Source of the DNA: Leptospiraceae bacterium
GTDB lineage: Bacteria > Spirochaetota > Leptospiria > Leptospirales > Leptospiraceae
Assembly (NCBI GenBank): GCA_027485405.1
Contig: JAIXRB010000168.1
Span: 1 to 31,249, forward strand
Reading direction: 5' to 3'
Length of the DNA stretch: 31,249 nt
Positions 24,761 through 31,249 of this stretch are shown piece by piece. The number at the start of each line of letters is the position of its first letter. The stretch's first letter is position 1. A model generated the notes under the pieces. The model saw only the letters and a program-made list of their open reading frames with translations, did no database searches and had not been told where the DNA came from. The position numbers and the translations under genes were made by a program.

Positions 24761-26637
24761 AATTTTTGTTTTTTGCTCTCTGTTTCCCAGGCAAGGTATT
24801 CTTCGTGTATTTTATATTCTGGGACTATATCTTTGAATGCAGGGAAGATTTCAGAGTCTTTGTTGGATTTTGCAAGTGAAATCAGTTTGTTTAGCTTGGA
24901 TTGAAACAGGAGGAGATTGTAGTTTTCCAAGGGTGCCGCTATTCTAATCTTTGGATGATGGGTTTTTTTGATCCCTTCGTGGTCAAGCATCAGTTCTTCA
25001 AAAAGTTTTTCACCAGGCCGCAAACCAGTGAAGGCTATCTTCATATTTTCATGGGGTATAAAGCCCGATAGACGAATCATTTCTTCGGCTAGATTGAGAA
25101 TTCGAACCGGTTCTCCCATGTCCAAAATAAAAATCTCACCATGCTCTCCCATAGAACCAGCTTGGAGCACCAATTGAGTGGCTTCTGGAATAGTCATAAA
25201 GTAACGTATAACATCAGGATGGGTTACTGTGACAGGACCACCGCGCTTGATTTGTTCACGAAATCGGGGAATAACGGAACCATTGGATCCGAGCACGTTT
25301 CCAAATCGAACGGTAATGTACTTTGTTCGGCTGTTTAAAGATATATGTTGCAAATACAATTCTGCAACACGTTTGGAAGCTCCCATTATGTTGACTGGAT
25401 TGACCGCCTTGTCTGTGGAAATGAGTACAAATCTTTCAACGCCAGTGAGTCTAGAAACATCGGCTAGGTTTTTAGTTCCTAAGACGTTGTTTAAAACTGC
25501 TTCAGCAGGATTGATTTCCATCATGGGAACGTGTTTATACGCCGCGGAGTGAAATACAACGGATGGTTTATGTATTTCGAAAATATAAGAAAGCCTGGAT
25601 AGGTTTCTTAAATCAGCTACGACCGGTTTTAGTTCTATGTTAGAATCAGCTAGAGTCTTTTTCAGTTCGTACTCTACTTCGTATAATGGAGTTTCTGCGG
25701 AATCCAGGATGATGAGAGACTTTGGATGGAAGCGAGCAATTTGTTTGCAGATTTCGGATCCAATAGAACCACCGGCTCCAGTGATCAAAATGTCTTTGTC
25801 TTTCAAATAAGACTCAATAGAGGCGATTTCAAGTTCGACAGTCGGTCTACCAAGTAAGTCTTCTACCTCCACTTCGCGAAGCTGGTTCAGCTTAGGAGGT
25901 TCAAAGAAAGCATCTCCGATCGAAGGAAGAATTCGGAATTCAATTTCCAATTTATCGCATAGAGCTTTTAACCGACTAACAACCCTTCCCTCCGGGTGGC
26001 TAGCTGTCATAATTACTTTTTGGATTTCATATTTTTCAATGATCGACTCAGCTTCTAAAGCGGTTCCTAAGATGGGAATTCCTTGGATGTATCCCCCGAT
26101 TTTACTTGGGTTTTCATCTAAGAAGCCAATTGGGTTTAACTGTAAGCTGTCTTGGCGGCGAATTTCAGATAAAAAAGTAGCACCTAAGTTCCCAGCACCA
26201 ACTAGCAAGACGGGGATACCTGAACGAGGTTTTGTTCTGAAGATTTTCTCTCTCACCATACGCCAGAACAAACTTCGAAAACATAGAAAACCCAAAAGGA
26301 TTAGGGTATCTAGAATTGGAACCATTCGGGAAAGCTGAGAAAATCTATTGTAGAATAACAGAACTAATGTGGACAATAAAGAGGAGAGTAAAGTCGTTTT
26401 GATGATTTCCAAAAGATCATGCAACGATGCATAGGACCAAAGAGAATTGTAAATGCCAGAAAGTAGGAAAACGACGGATCGGGTTAAGAGAACTAGAAAG
26501 AAGCTAGTTATGAAGAGTTCTTGCTTTTCTAAGAAACGGAAATCCTCAAACCGGATCCAATGTGCTAGAAAAAAAGAAATTCCCATCAGGATAAAGTCGA
26601 TTGGGAAAATCCAGTATCGTCGGGGGAGGGATTTCAT
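24757..26637 (-). CDS. FlaA1/CapD-type nucleotide-sugar 4,6-dehydratase
   Basis: A 626-residue inner-membrane enzyme. Four hydrophobic spans lie at about 8-28, 43-62, 81-97 and 108-124. A Rossmann-like domain starts at VLLVGAGNLG (143-152), and the catalytic SDR domain has ITGAGGSIGSE at 285-295, HSAAYKHVPMME at 363-374 and LISTDKAVNP at 405-414. The catalytic position before K422 is Met418 (MGASK), as is normal for this WbpM/PglF subfamily, so it is not a defect. It probably dehydrates UDP-GlcNAc or a similar nucleotide sugar for O-antigen, capsule or protein glycosylation. It is first in the minus-strand run. Its start region faces the STAS gene across 83 bases. Confidence 0.9.
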   Translation of the reverse strand: MKSLPRRYWIFPIDFILMGISFFLAHWIRFEDFRFLEKQELFITSFFLVLLTRSVVFLLSGIYNSLWSYASLHDLLEIIKTTLLSSLLSTLVLLFYNRFSQLSRMVPILDTLILLGFLCFRSLFWRMVREKIFRTKPRSGIPVLLVGAGNLGATFLSEIRRQDSLQLNPIGFLDENPSKIGGYIQGIPILGTALEAESIIEKYEIQKVIMTASHPEGRVVSRLKALCDKLEIEFRILPSIGDAFFEPPKLNQLREVEVEDLLGRPTVELEIASIESYLKDKDILITGAGGSIGSEICKQIARFHPKSLIILDSAETPLYEVEYELKKTLADSNIELKPVVADLRNLSRLSYIFEIHKPSVVFHSAAYKHVPMMEINPAEAVLNNVLGTKNLADVSRLTGVERFVLISTDKAVNPVNIMGASKRVAELYLQHISLNSRTKYITVRFGNVLGSNGSVIPRFREQIKRGGPVTVTHPDVIRYFMTIPEATQLVLQAGSMGEHGEIFILDMGEPVRILNLAEEMIRLSGFIPHENMKIAFTGLRPGEKLFEELMLDHEGIKKTHHPKIRIAAPLENYNLLLFQSKLNKLISLAKSNKDSEIFPAFKDIVPEYKIHEEYLAWETESKKQKL

Positions 26638-26720
26638 CGTTCTAAGTTAAGATTCTTGAGTCAAAAATCTTTGTAAATACCGATTCCTTAGCCGATGATT
26701 AGAAAAGAGGGCTTGGCAAT

Positions 26721-27251
26721 TTGGATACTTTACTCATTCGTCTCTATGGTCAGTTGTCTGCGGAAACTGGATCTAGGCTTTATTTAGAAGCAAAAGAGCG
26801 ATTTTCTAGCCCTCTGGCACTTTGCTTGGATTTCTCAGATGTCCGAAGTCTAGACTCTATCGGAATGAGCTATTTAGAGAAACTAGGGTCAAAAGCCAAA
26901 GAATCCGATAGTCATTTGAGCTGTTTTGGGCTTTCAGAATCGGGAATCGGAAATGCCGAAATCGCTTGGATTCAGTCCAGGATTCCTTTCTATCGCACTG
27001 AGTTCGAGGCCAAGCAGGCTTTGGAGTCTTTTATAGATTCTGAAAAAGAAATCCCGAAAGCAGAAACCCACGCCGAGTCGATTGTGACTGTGGACAAGAA
27101 ACCAAAACTGGGTAAGTCCCGAACTTTTTGCCCATTTTGCATCCAGGAATTGAATGTTTTGGGTGCGGGAGACTATTCTTGTCCCAACTGTAAGGGAAAG
27201 TTCCATTTGGATTCCAAAGGTTGGGCTAGGGCTTACGAACGATTGGTTTAG
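26721..27251 (+). CDS. STAS-like domain with C-terminal zinc ribbon
   Basis: A 176-residue cytoplasmic protein from TTG at 26721, with GAGG 11 bases upstream. Residues 3-105 fit a STAS domain of the anti-sigma-antagonist type: a short strand, helix, then LALCLDFSDVRSLDSIGMSYL. At the site where SpoIIAA has its phosphorylated Ser (D-S-S-G), this reads D-S-I-G, so regulated phosphorylation there looks unlikely. After a charged linker, C137-x2-C140 and C154-x2-C157 (FCPFC and SCPNC) form a zinc ribbon. The partner is unknown. The stop overlaps that of hrpB by 26 bases. Confidence 0.7.
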   Translation: MDTLLIRLYGQLSAETGSRLYLEAKERFSSPLALCLDFSDVRSLDSIGMSYLEKLGSKAKESDSHLSCFGLSESGIGNAEIAWIQSRIPFYRTEFEAKQALESFIDSEKEIPKAETHAESIVTVDKKPKLGKSRTFCPFCIQELNVLGAGDYSCPNCKGKFHLDSKGWARAYERLV

Positions 27252-29676
27252 GCTTTATCAAAGGTTTTGCTATCAACGGGTCATCTGGCCAATGGTGTTT
27301 GGGATACCTTCCTTTTAGTTCTTTTTTAATTTCAAAATAAGTAGATTTCCAAAACTGATTTAGATCTTTCGTTTTTTGTACCAGCTTGTAACCGGGGCTG
27401 AGGATTGAAAGTGTTATGTTGTATCTGCCGTTTGCAATTTTTGGAGATTCCATCCATCCAAAAATCTCTTGCAAGCGCACATTGAGCGAGACTTCGTTTT
27501 CAGAATAATCTAACTTTGCCTTGTTCCCACTTGGCAATACAATCGATTCGGGTGCCTCTCTGTTTATCTTTTGTATTTGATCATATGAAAAACAAGATTG
27601 AATTGCAGGGAGTAAACGAATGCCGTTTAAGTGGATGGGAGGTGTTTTGCCAAGATAGTGGGGAAGAAGCCACTCTTTCCATCGACTGAGAAGATAGTCG
27701 AAAGAAATCAAATCTTCTAAAACCTTTGCATCATACAGCAGTTTAGCTCTCAAAAGGAAGGTTTGCACTTCTTTATCTTCCTCCATCCAATTTTTTCCAC
27801 AATCGATCCAAAATCTATGAATGATTTCAGGATCAATTTCCTTTGCGGAAGTAAGTTTATGGGATGATAAAGAGATTTGGAAGAGCTTCACTTCTTCCCA
27901 TTCGGAAAGCTCCAAGTTGCCGTTTTCTTTTTTGACGATTTCATACGAGTTGGTCTTTAAAATCTTATTTTGATAGAACTTGAGCAGGAACTCTTTCTCT
28001 AACGTTTGGTATTTCAAGATAGATGCTGACTTAGAATCCCCTTTTAAATCCATTGCCACAATGAATTTAGGTGGATTGACAACTTCCAGTTTGTCGCCTA
28101 AAACAGCGCCTTTTCCGTTGGCTAATTTGTATGTTTTTTCCTGGTTTTCCCTTAATTTTCCAATTCGATCGGGAAAAGCTAACAGAATAAATTCCAAATA
28201 GAGAGCATCCTCACTTTGATTGCTCGAGAATTCATTTTTCCAAGAAAATCCAAAATCGGTTTCTTTGAATTTCTTCAGTTGTTTTTCAATCTCAAGCTTT
28301 GTTTTTGATAGTGAAGATTCCTGGAAACTGGAAGCGATACCTGCTAACAGAGCTATTTTATTCTCATTGCCTCGGATGAGCTTCAAGCAAGCGATACTCA
28401 ATCGGGGGGGTAGGGCGACCTCCAAGCTAGATTTTCCAAGTAAAGTTAGTTTTCCTGATTCATCAATGGCATCTAATAGTTGCAAGAGGAGTTTCCCTTC
28501 GGTTATCATTTTTTCCGTAAGTTTGTCCAAAAGAGGGAGGTCTTCGAGTTCTTCGCCCCAAGCCTTTGCTCTGAGAATTGTACTAGTTAAATCGGTTCGG
28601 AGCAATTCGGGCGTTCTTTGTTTAGAAAACTGGGATTCTTCAAATTCAGAATAGAGCTTTAAAACCAATCCTTTTGAGGTTCTGCCAGCTCTACCAGATC
28701 TCTGTTTTGCGGAAGATTGGGAGATGTTTTGCATCTTTAGTTTCGCAAAACCAGATTCAGGATCAAAATGGAGGACTTTTTCCAGCCCTGAATCTATAAC
28801 GCAGGTGATACCTTCCACGGTTAACGAAGATTCGGCAACATTTGTGGATAGAATGATTTTTCTTTGGTTTGGGTAGTTTGATACGATTGCCGCTGATTGT
28901 TCTTCGATACTCAATTCCCCATGCAAGGGAAGTATTGCAAAATCATCACTGACCTTGCTTTGCGATAGCACTTGCAAACTTTGGTGGATCAAATCTTTTC
29001 CAGGTAAAAAAACTAAGATAGAACCTGGAGTCTGCTCTGCCAATTTCGGGAGGATGTCTTTTAGCCGATCTGGGATTCTTTTTGAATTGGAATCCAGATA
29101 AACAGTTTCAACGGGATATCTTTGCCCTTTTACTTCCATCTTAGAGTGAGTAACTGGAAGATTGGACCAAGGGATTCCTTCTAAACTAGCAGAGAGCAAT
29201 AGAATTTTTAGATCGGGTCGAAAGAGTTTTCGGCACCGTGCGGCTAATGCAAAGCAAAAGTCCATGGACAGACTTCTTTCGTGAAACTCATCTAAGAGGA
29301 TCGCGGAAATCCCCTGCAATTCAGGGTCTTCTAAGATTTGGTTTAGGAAGACTCCATCGGTCCAAAACTCCAGCCGTGTAGCCGCCGAAAATCGGGCATC
29401 CCAACGAACACGATAACCCACTTGCTTTCCTACGGGCTCTGAGATATTGGAGGCGGTTCTTTCTGCGGCTGACCTTGCGGCAATTCGGCGGGGTTCGATC
29501 ACTAAAATTTTTCCAGTCAGTCGGTTGTCTTCTAACAAGAAAAGGGGGAGTTTGGTTGTCTTTCCTAGCCCTGGATCGGCAGATAAAATCAGAAAATCGG
29601 ACTTAGACTGGAAGAAAAACTCCAGAAATTCGGATCTTTTTTCCTCTAAGGCTAGTGTTGGATCCTGATTTCCCAT
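27226..29676 (-). CDS. hrpB: ATP-dependent DEAH-type helicase HrpB
   Basis: An 816-residue cytoplasmic protein from ATG at 29676; a TTG at 29712 would add 12 residues but lacks a ribosome site. Walker A is PGLGKTT at about 35-41, IEPRRIAARS at 60-69, DEFHER at 129-134, LSAS further on and QRSGRAGR as motif VI. The C-terminal domain ends with LKGRYPKHHWPDDP, a clear HrpB signature. The family is a DExH helicase of poorly defined role, probably acting on RNA. Full length, no defects seen. The gene is convergent with the STAS gene. Confidence 0.95.
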   Translation of the reverse strand: MGNQDPTLALEEKRSEFLEFFFQSKSDFLILSADPGLGKTTKLPLFLLEDNRLTGKILVIEPRRIAARSAAERTASNISEPVGKQVGYRVRWDARFSAATRLEFWTDGVFLNQILEDPELQGISAILLDEFHERSLSMDFCFALAARCRKLFRPDLKILLLSASLEGIPWSNLPVTHSKMEVKGQRYPVETVYLDSNSKRIPDRLKDILPKLAEQTPGSILVFLPGKDLIHQSLQVLSQSKVSDDFAILPLHGELSIEEQSAAIVSNYPNQRKIILSTNVAESSLTVEGITCVIDSGLEKVLHFDPESGFAKLKMQNISQSSAKQRSGRAGRTSKGLVLKLYSEFEESQFSKQRTPELLRTDLTSTILRAKAWGEELEDLPLLDKLTEKMITEGKLLLQLLDAIDESGKLTLLGKSSLEVALPPRLSIACLKLIRGNENKIALLAGIASSFQESSLSKTKLEIEKQLKKFKETDFGFSWKNEFSSNQSEDALYLEFILLAFPDRIGKLRENQEKTYKLANGKGAVLGDKLEVVNPPKFIVAMDLKGDSKSASILKYQTLEKEFLLKFYQNKILKTNSYEIVKKENGNLELSEWEEVKLFQISLSSHKLTSAKEIDPEIIHRFWIDCGKNWMEEDKEVQTFLLRAKLLYDAKVLEDLISFDYLLSRWKEWLLPHYLGKTPPIHLNGIRLLPAIQSCFSYDQIQKINREAPESIVLPSGNKAKLDYSENEVSLNVRLQEIFGWMESPKIANGRYNITLSILSPGYKLVQKTKDLNQFWKSTYFEIKKELKGRYPKHHWPDDPLIAKPLIKPKPIVRKP

Positions 29677-29843
29677 TTGGTTCCAGGTTTTCCTTTCTTT
29701 TGGATGATTCAATTCGGAAAATTGGGGGATTTTAAAAGCAATTTGGCTCTTTCATTTCGTACGCTTTGTTACAGGACAATTAAAAAAACTATCGGAGGAA
29801 AAAATAATTAGACTCGTGGGCGTGGAAAGGCAACTTTGCTTGG

Positions 29844-30842
29844 ATGAATCTTGCGCAAAGTTATATTTTGGAACGAGTTCTCAAAGCTAATAGTTTACGT
29901 AAGATTGCGACTAGCATGCGGGATAAAACCTATTGTTTGGTTGTTTTAATTTTCCTTATTTTTCCTTTTTTTCAGATTTTTGGGGAGAATATTCTTCTGA
30001 AAAAGGGTGGAATTGTGAAAGGCAAAGTGATTGATCAAGATGATAGGAAACTAAAGGTTCAGAAAGAAGACGGTTCCACTATCATGTTAAACAAAGATCA
30101 AATTCTGAAAGTGGTCTATAAGGAACATATAAGTGCCGAAGAAGAAGAAAAAATTCGAAAAGCCGATGAATTGGAAGCAAGAATTTTAAAGGAGAAAGAA
30201 TCGATTCGAAAGGAAAAATTGGAAACAAAACCGGAAATAGACAAAGAATTGATCCAACAACAGGAAGAACTTTCCACTTCTCAGGAAAAAAATTCAGAGT
30301 TGCAGAAGGAAGATAAATCTAACAGTAACTTAGCGGAAAATAATAGCAATTCGAGTCTGGAAGACAACAATTTCTCTTGGAAACAATTTGGGAAGTCTCT
30401 AATTCTCCCCGGTTGGGGTCACTATTCGACACAAACCAGATGGAAAACTTATCTTTATGCGGGACTCGTTTTTGCCTCCACTTACAATGCTTATACGAAA
30501 TACCAAGAATTCACAGCTCTAGGAAAAGAGTATTCAAATCCCATTCCACAGTACTTAATTTTAACATCCCCATCAAGTAACGTTGGAGAAGGCTTAATCC
30601 AGCAGTCCCTTAACTTTTCGTACAGCAATGGGCAAAGCAAGAACCTAGAAAAAGCGGAATCAGAGGCAAATCTAGGAATAGGCATTGCGGGCATAGTCTA
30701 TCTGGTGAGTGCCATAGATGCGGGCTTTTCAAAACCTAGAGAGAAAACAGATTCGGGCTGGCAGATTAGAAGCAAACACGAAGCCTATGGAGCTTTAGAA
30801 AAAAATGCATCCGTCTCAGCCGAATACGTTTGGAGTTTTTGA
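29844..30842 (+). CDS. DUF5683-like membrane protein with charged coiled region
   Basis: The open frame from ATG 29844 gives 332 residues; ATG 29916 would give 308 and place the signal segment (LVVLIFLIFPFFQIFGEN) at the very N-terminus, which I think is likelier. Neither has a strong ribosome site. After the signal is a small beta domain (ILLKKGGIVKGKVIDQDD to DQILKVVY), then a long Glu/Lys/Gln-rich helical region and a Ser/Asn-rich linker. The C-terminal part has LPGWGHYSTQTRWKTYLY and two hydrophobic spans like the DUF5683 domain. Its role is unknown. A lipoprotein gene begins 2 bases after its stop, so they share a transcript. Confidence 0.7.
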   Translation: MNLAQSYILERVLKANSLRKIATSMRDKTYCLVVLIFLIFPFFQIFGENILLKKGGIVKGKVIDQDDRKLKVQKEDGSTIMLNKDQILKVVYKEHISAEEEEKIRKADELEARILKEKESIRKEKLETKPEIDKELIQQQEELSTSQEKNSELQKEDKSNSNLAENNSNSSLEDNNFSWKQFGKSLILPGWGHYSTQTRWKTYLYAGLVFASTYNAYTKYQEFTALGKEYSNPIPQYLILTSPSSNVGEGLIQQSLNFSYSNGQSKNLEKAESEANLGIGIAGIVYLVSAIDAGFSKPREKTDSGWQIRSKHEAYGALEKNASVSAEYVWSF

Positions 30843-30844
30843 AA

Positions 30845-31249
30845 ATGAAAAAGAGATTCTTCCTACTACCAGTACTGTTTGTTTGTTTACTCCAATGTGC
30901 TGATCGCAAAGATTTCCAGAACCCAATGGACCCTACTTCTGGAATCACTGGGCTGTTTTCCAGTGCATTTATCGCAGACTCTTCTTGGAGAGCATCGCTT
31001 GCTACTACATCTAGTACGATCGCGGAATCTGTTTATACCGGTCAATTGTTAGATGCATCTGGAAATCCGATTGCCAATGCGACTCTCCGTGTTACATTCA
31101 ATGGTTCCGTTAGAGCCGATAACGACCATTTAACATCAAAAGCGCTAACCAGTTCTACTACGACCGATTCTAGTGGAAATTTTTCAATCACTCTTAGGAT
31201 TGGGGGCGCTTCCACAGTGAGCGCTACCAGCTCGACGGGTGCCAGTTTA
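30845..31249 (+). CDS. Lipoprotein with Ig/carboxypeptidase-regulatory-like domain (partial)
   Basis: The 3' end is cut by the window edge; 135 codons are visible without a stop. It opens with ATG at 30845, 2 bases after the preceding stop, and has a clear lipoprotein signal: MKKRFFLLPVLFVCLLQ then Cys18. After a Ser/Thr-rich spacer, the segment VYTGQLLDASGNPIANATLRV followed by TTDSSGNFSITL is the pattern of a carboxypeptidase-regulatory-like beta-sandwich, a common surface adhesion or scaffold module. The mature protein should be on the periplasmic or outer surface. The full length and further domains lie outside the window. Confidence 0.75.
   Translation, partial: MKKRFFLLPVLFVCLLQCADRKDFQNPMDPTSGITGLFSSAFIADSSWRASLATTSSTIAESVYTGQLLDASGNPIANATLRVTFNGSVRADNDHLTSKALTSSTTTDSSGNFSITLRIGGASTVSATSSTGASL

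Noticed and set aside
25229..25552. 107-codon plus-strand open frame inside the dehydratase gene
   Set aside because: Complement of the conserved SDR domain; its coding-like look comes from the real gene.
24757..26637. Met instead of Tyr in the dehydratase active site as a defect
   Set aside because: The S-M-K arrangement (MGASK) is normal for the FlaA1/WbpM/PglF subfamily.
26638..26720. Divergent promoter between the dehydratase and STAS genes
   Set aside because: TTGAGT at 26656-26661 lacks a credible -10 at normal spacing, and I found no good minus-strand pair, though a promoter is expected here.
28220..28654. 144-codon open frame on the plus strand inside hrpB
   Set aside because: It is antisense to the well-supported hrpB, has low-complexity Ser/Phe-rich sequence and no ribosome site or family match.
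29818..29892. Short GTG open frame after a GGAGG in the hrpB-DUF5683 gap
   Set aside because: The GGAGG is about 16 bases from the GTG, too far, and the 24-residue product has no features.
1..31249. CRISPR array, mobile element, prophage, tRNA or rRNA
   Set aside because: No regular repeats, transposase, integrase, cloverleaf or rRNA-like stretch was seen in reading the window.

Overview
The window looks like chromosomal DNA of a Leptospira-type spirochaete, most likely a saprophytic (biflexa-like) lineage. The reasons are a G+C that looks to be around 40% by eye, many lipoproteins with relaxed lipoboxes ending in Cys, frequent TTG and GTG starts with AGGAG-like ribosome sites, and a DUF1574-type SGNH protein of a kind I associate with Leptospira. 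Assignment to species is not possible from the sequence alone. I see no rRNA, tRNA, CRISPR array, insertion sequence, prophage or attachment site. Coding density is very high and no stretch over 300 bases lacks a gene.

Region 1 (34-6900, plus strand) is one chain of seven overlapping genes: a putative outer-membrane barrel protein, two lipoproteins (the second with an HEGGH metallopeptidase motif), pyrF, and then a lipid-modification trio of FAD amine oxidase, DUF1365 and a cyclopropane-fatty-acid-synthase-like methyltransferase. In plants the FAD and methyltransferase domains are fused into one enzyme, which supports joint action on unsaturated phospholipid acyl chains. Two small genes (SRPBCC domain; unknown 120-residue protein) and a DUF1574/SGNH membrane-anchored protein follow (6950-8859).

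Region 2 (8846-11118) is a head-to-head pair: a secreted M30-like metalloprotease lipoprotein on the minus strand and a small exported protein of unknown role on the plus strand, with only 35 bases between their starts. Region 3 (11152-17132, plus) is a compact cell-surface glycan operon: a nucleotidyltransferase fused to a family 2 glycosyltransferase, a sugar-nucleotide epimerase/dehydratase, a second family 2 glycosyltransferase, a membrane-anchored SGNH protein, and a multi-pass membrane protein resembling GT-C glycosyltransferases. Several catalytic residues in this operon depart from consensus.

Region 4 (17129-21204) holds a tandem pair of plant-Deg-like exported proteins on the minus strand, one an intact serine protease and one that has lost the catalytic His and Ser. 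A divergently transcribed seven-helix membrane protein with an RsbW-like ATPase domain follows, and its 5' end overlaps the protease gene. Region 5 (21205-26637, minus) runs from a FlaA1/CapD-type nucleotide-sugar dehydratase through an SspB-like protein and an NCS2-like permease to htpX and apt. The permease and apt fit purine-base uptake and salvage; the SspB-like protein and HtpX fit protein quality control.

Region 6 (26721-31249) contains a STAS-plus-zinc-ribbon protein, the RNA-helicase-like hrpB on the minus strand, a DUF5683-type membrane protein, and the start of a lipoprotein gene cut by the window edge. Convergent genes abut or overlap at their stops throughout, leaving no room for ordinary intrinsic terminators between them.
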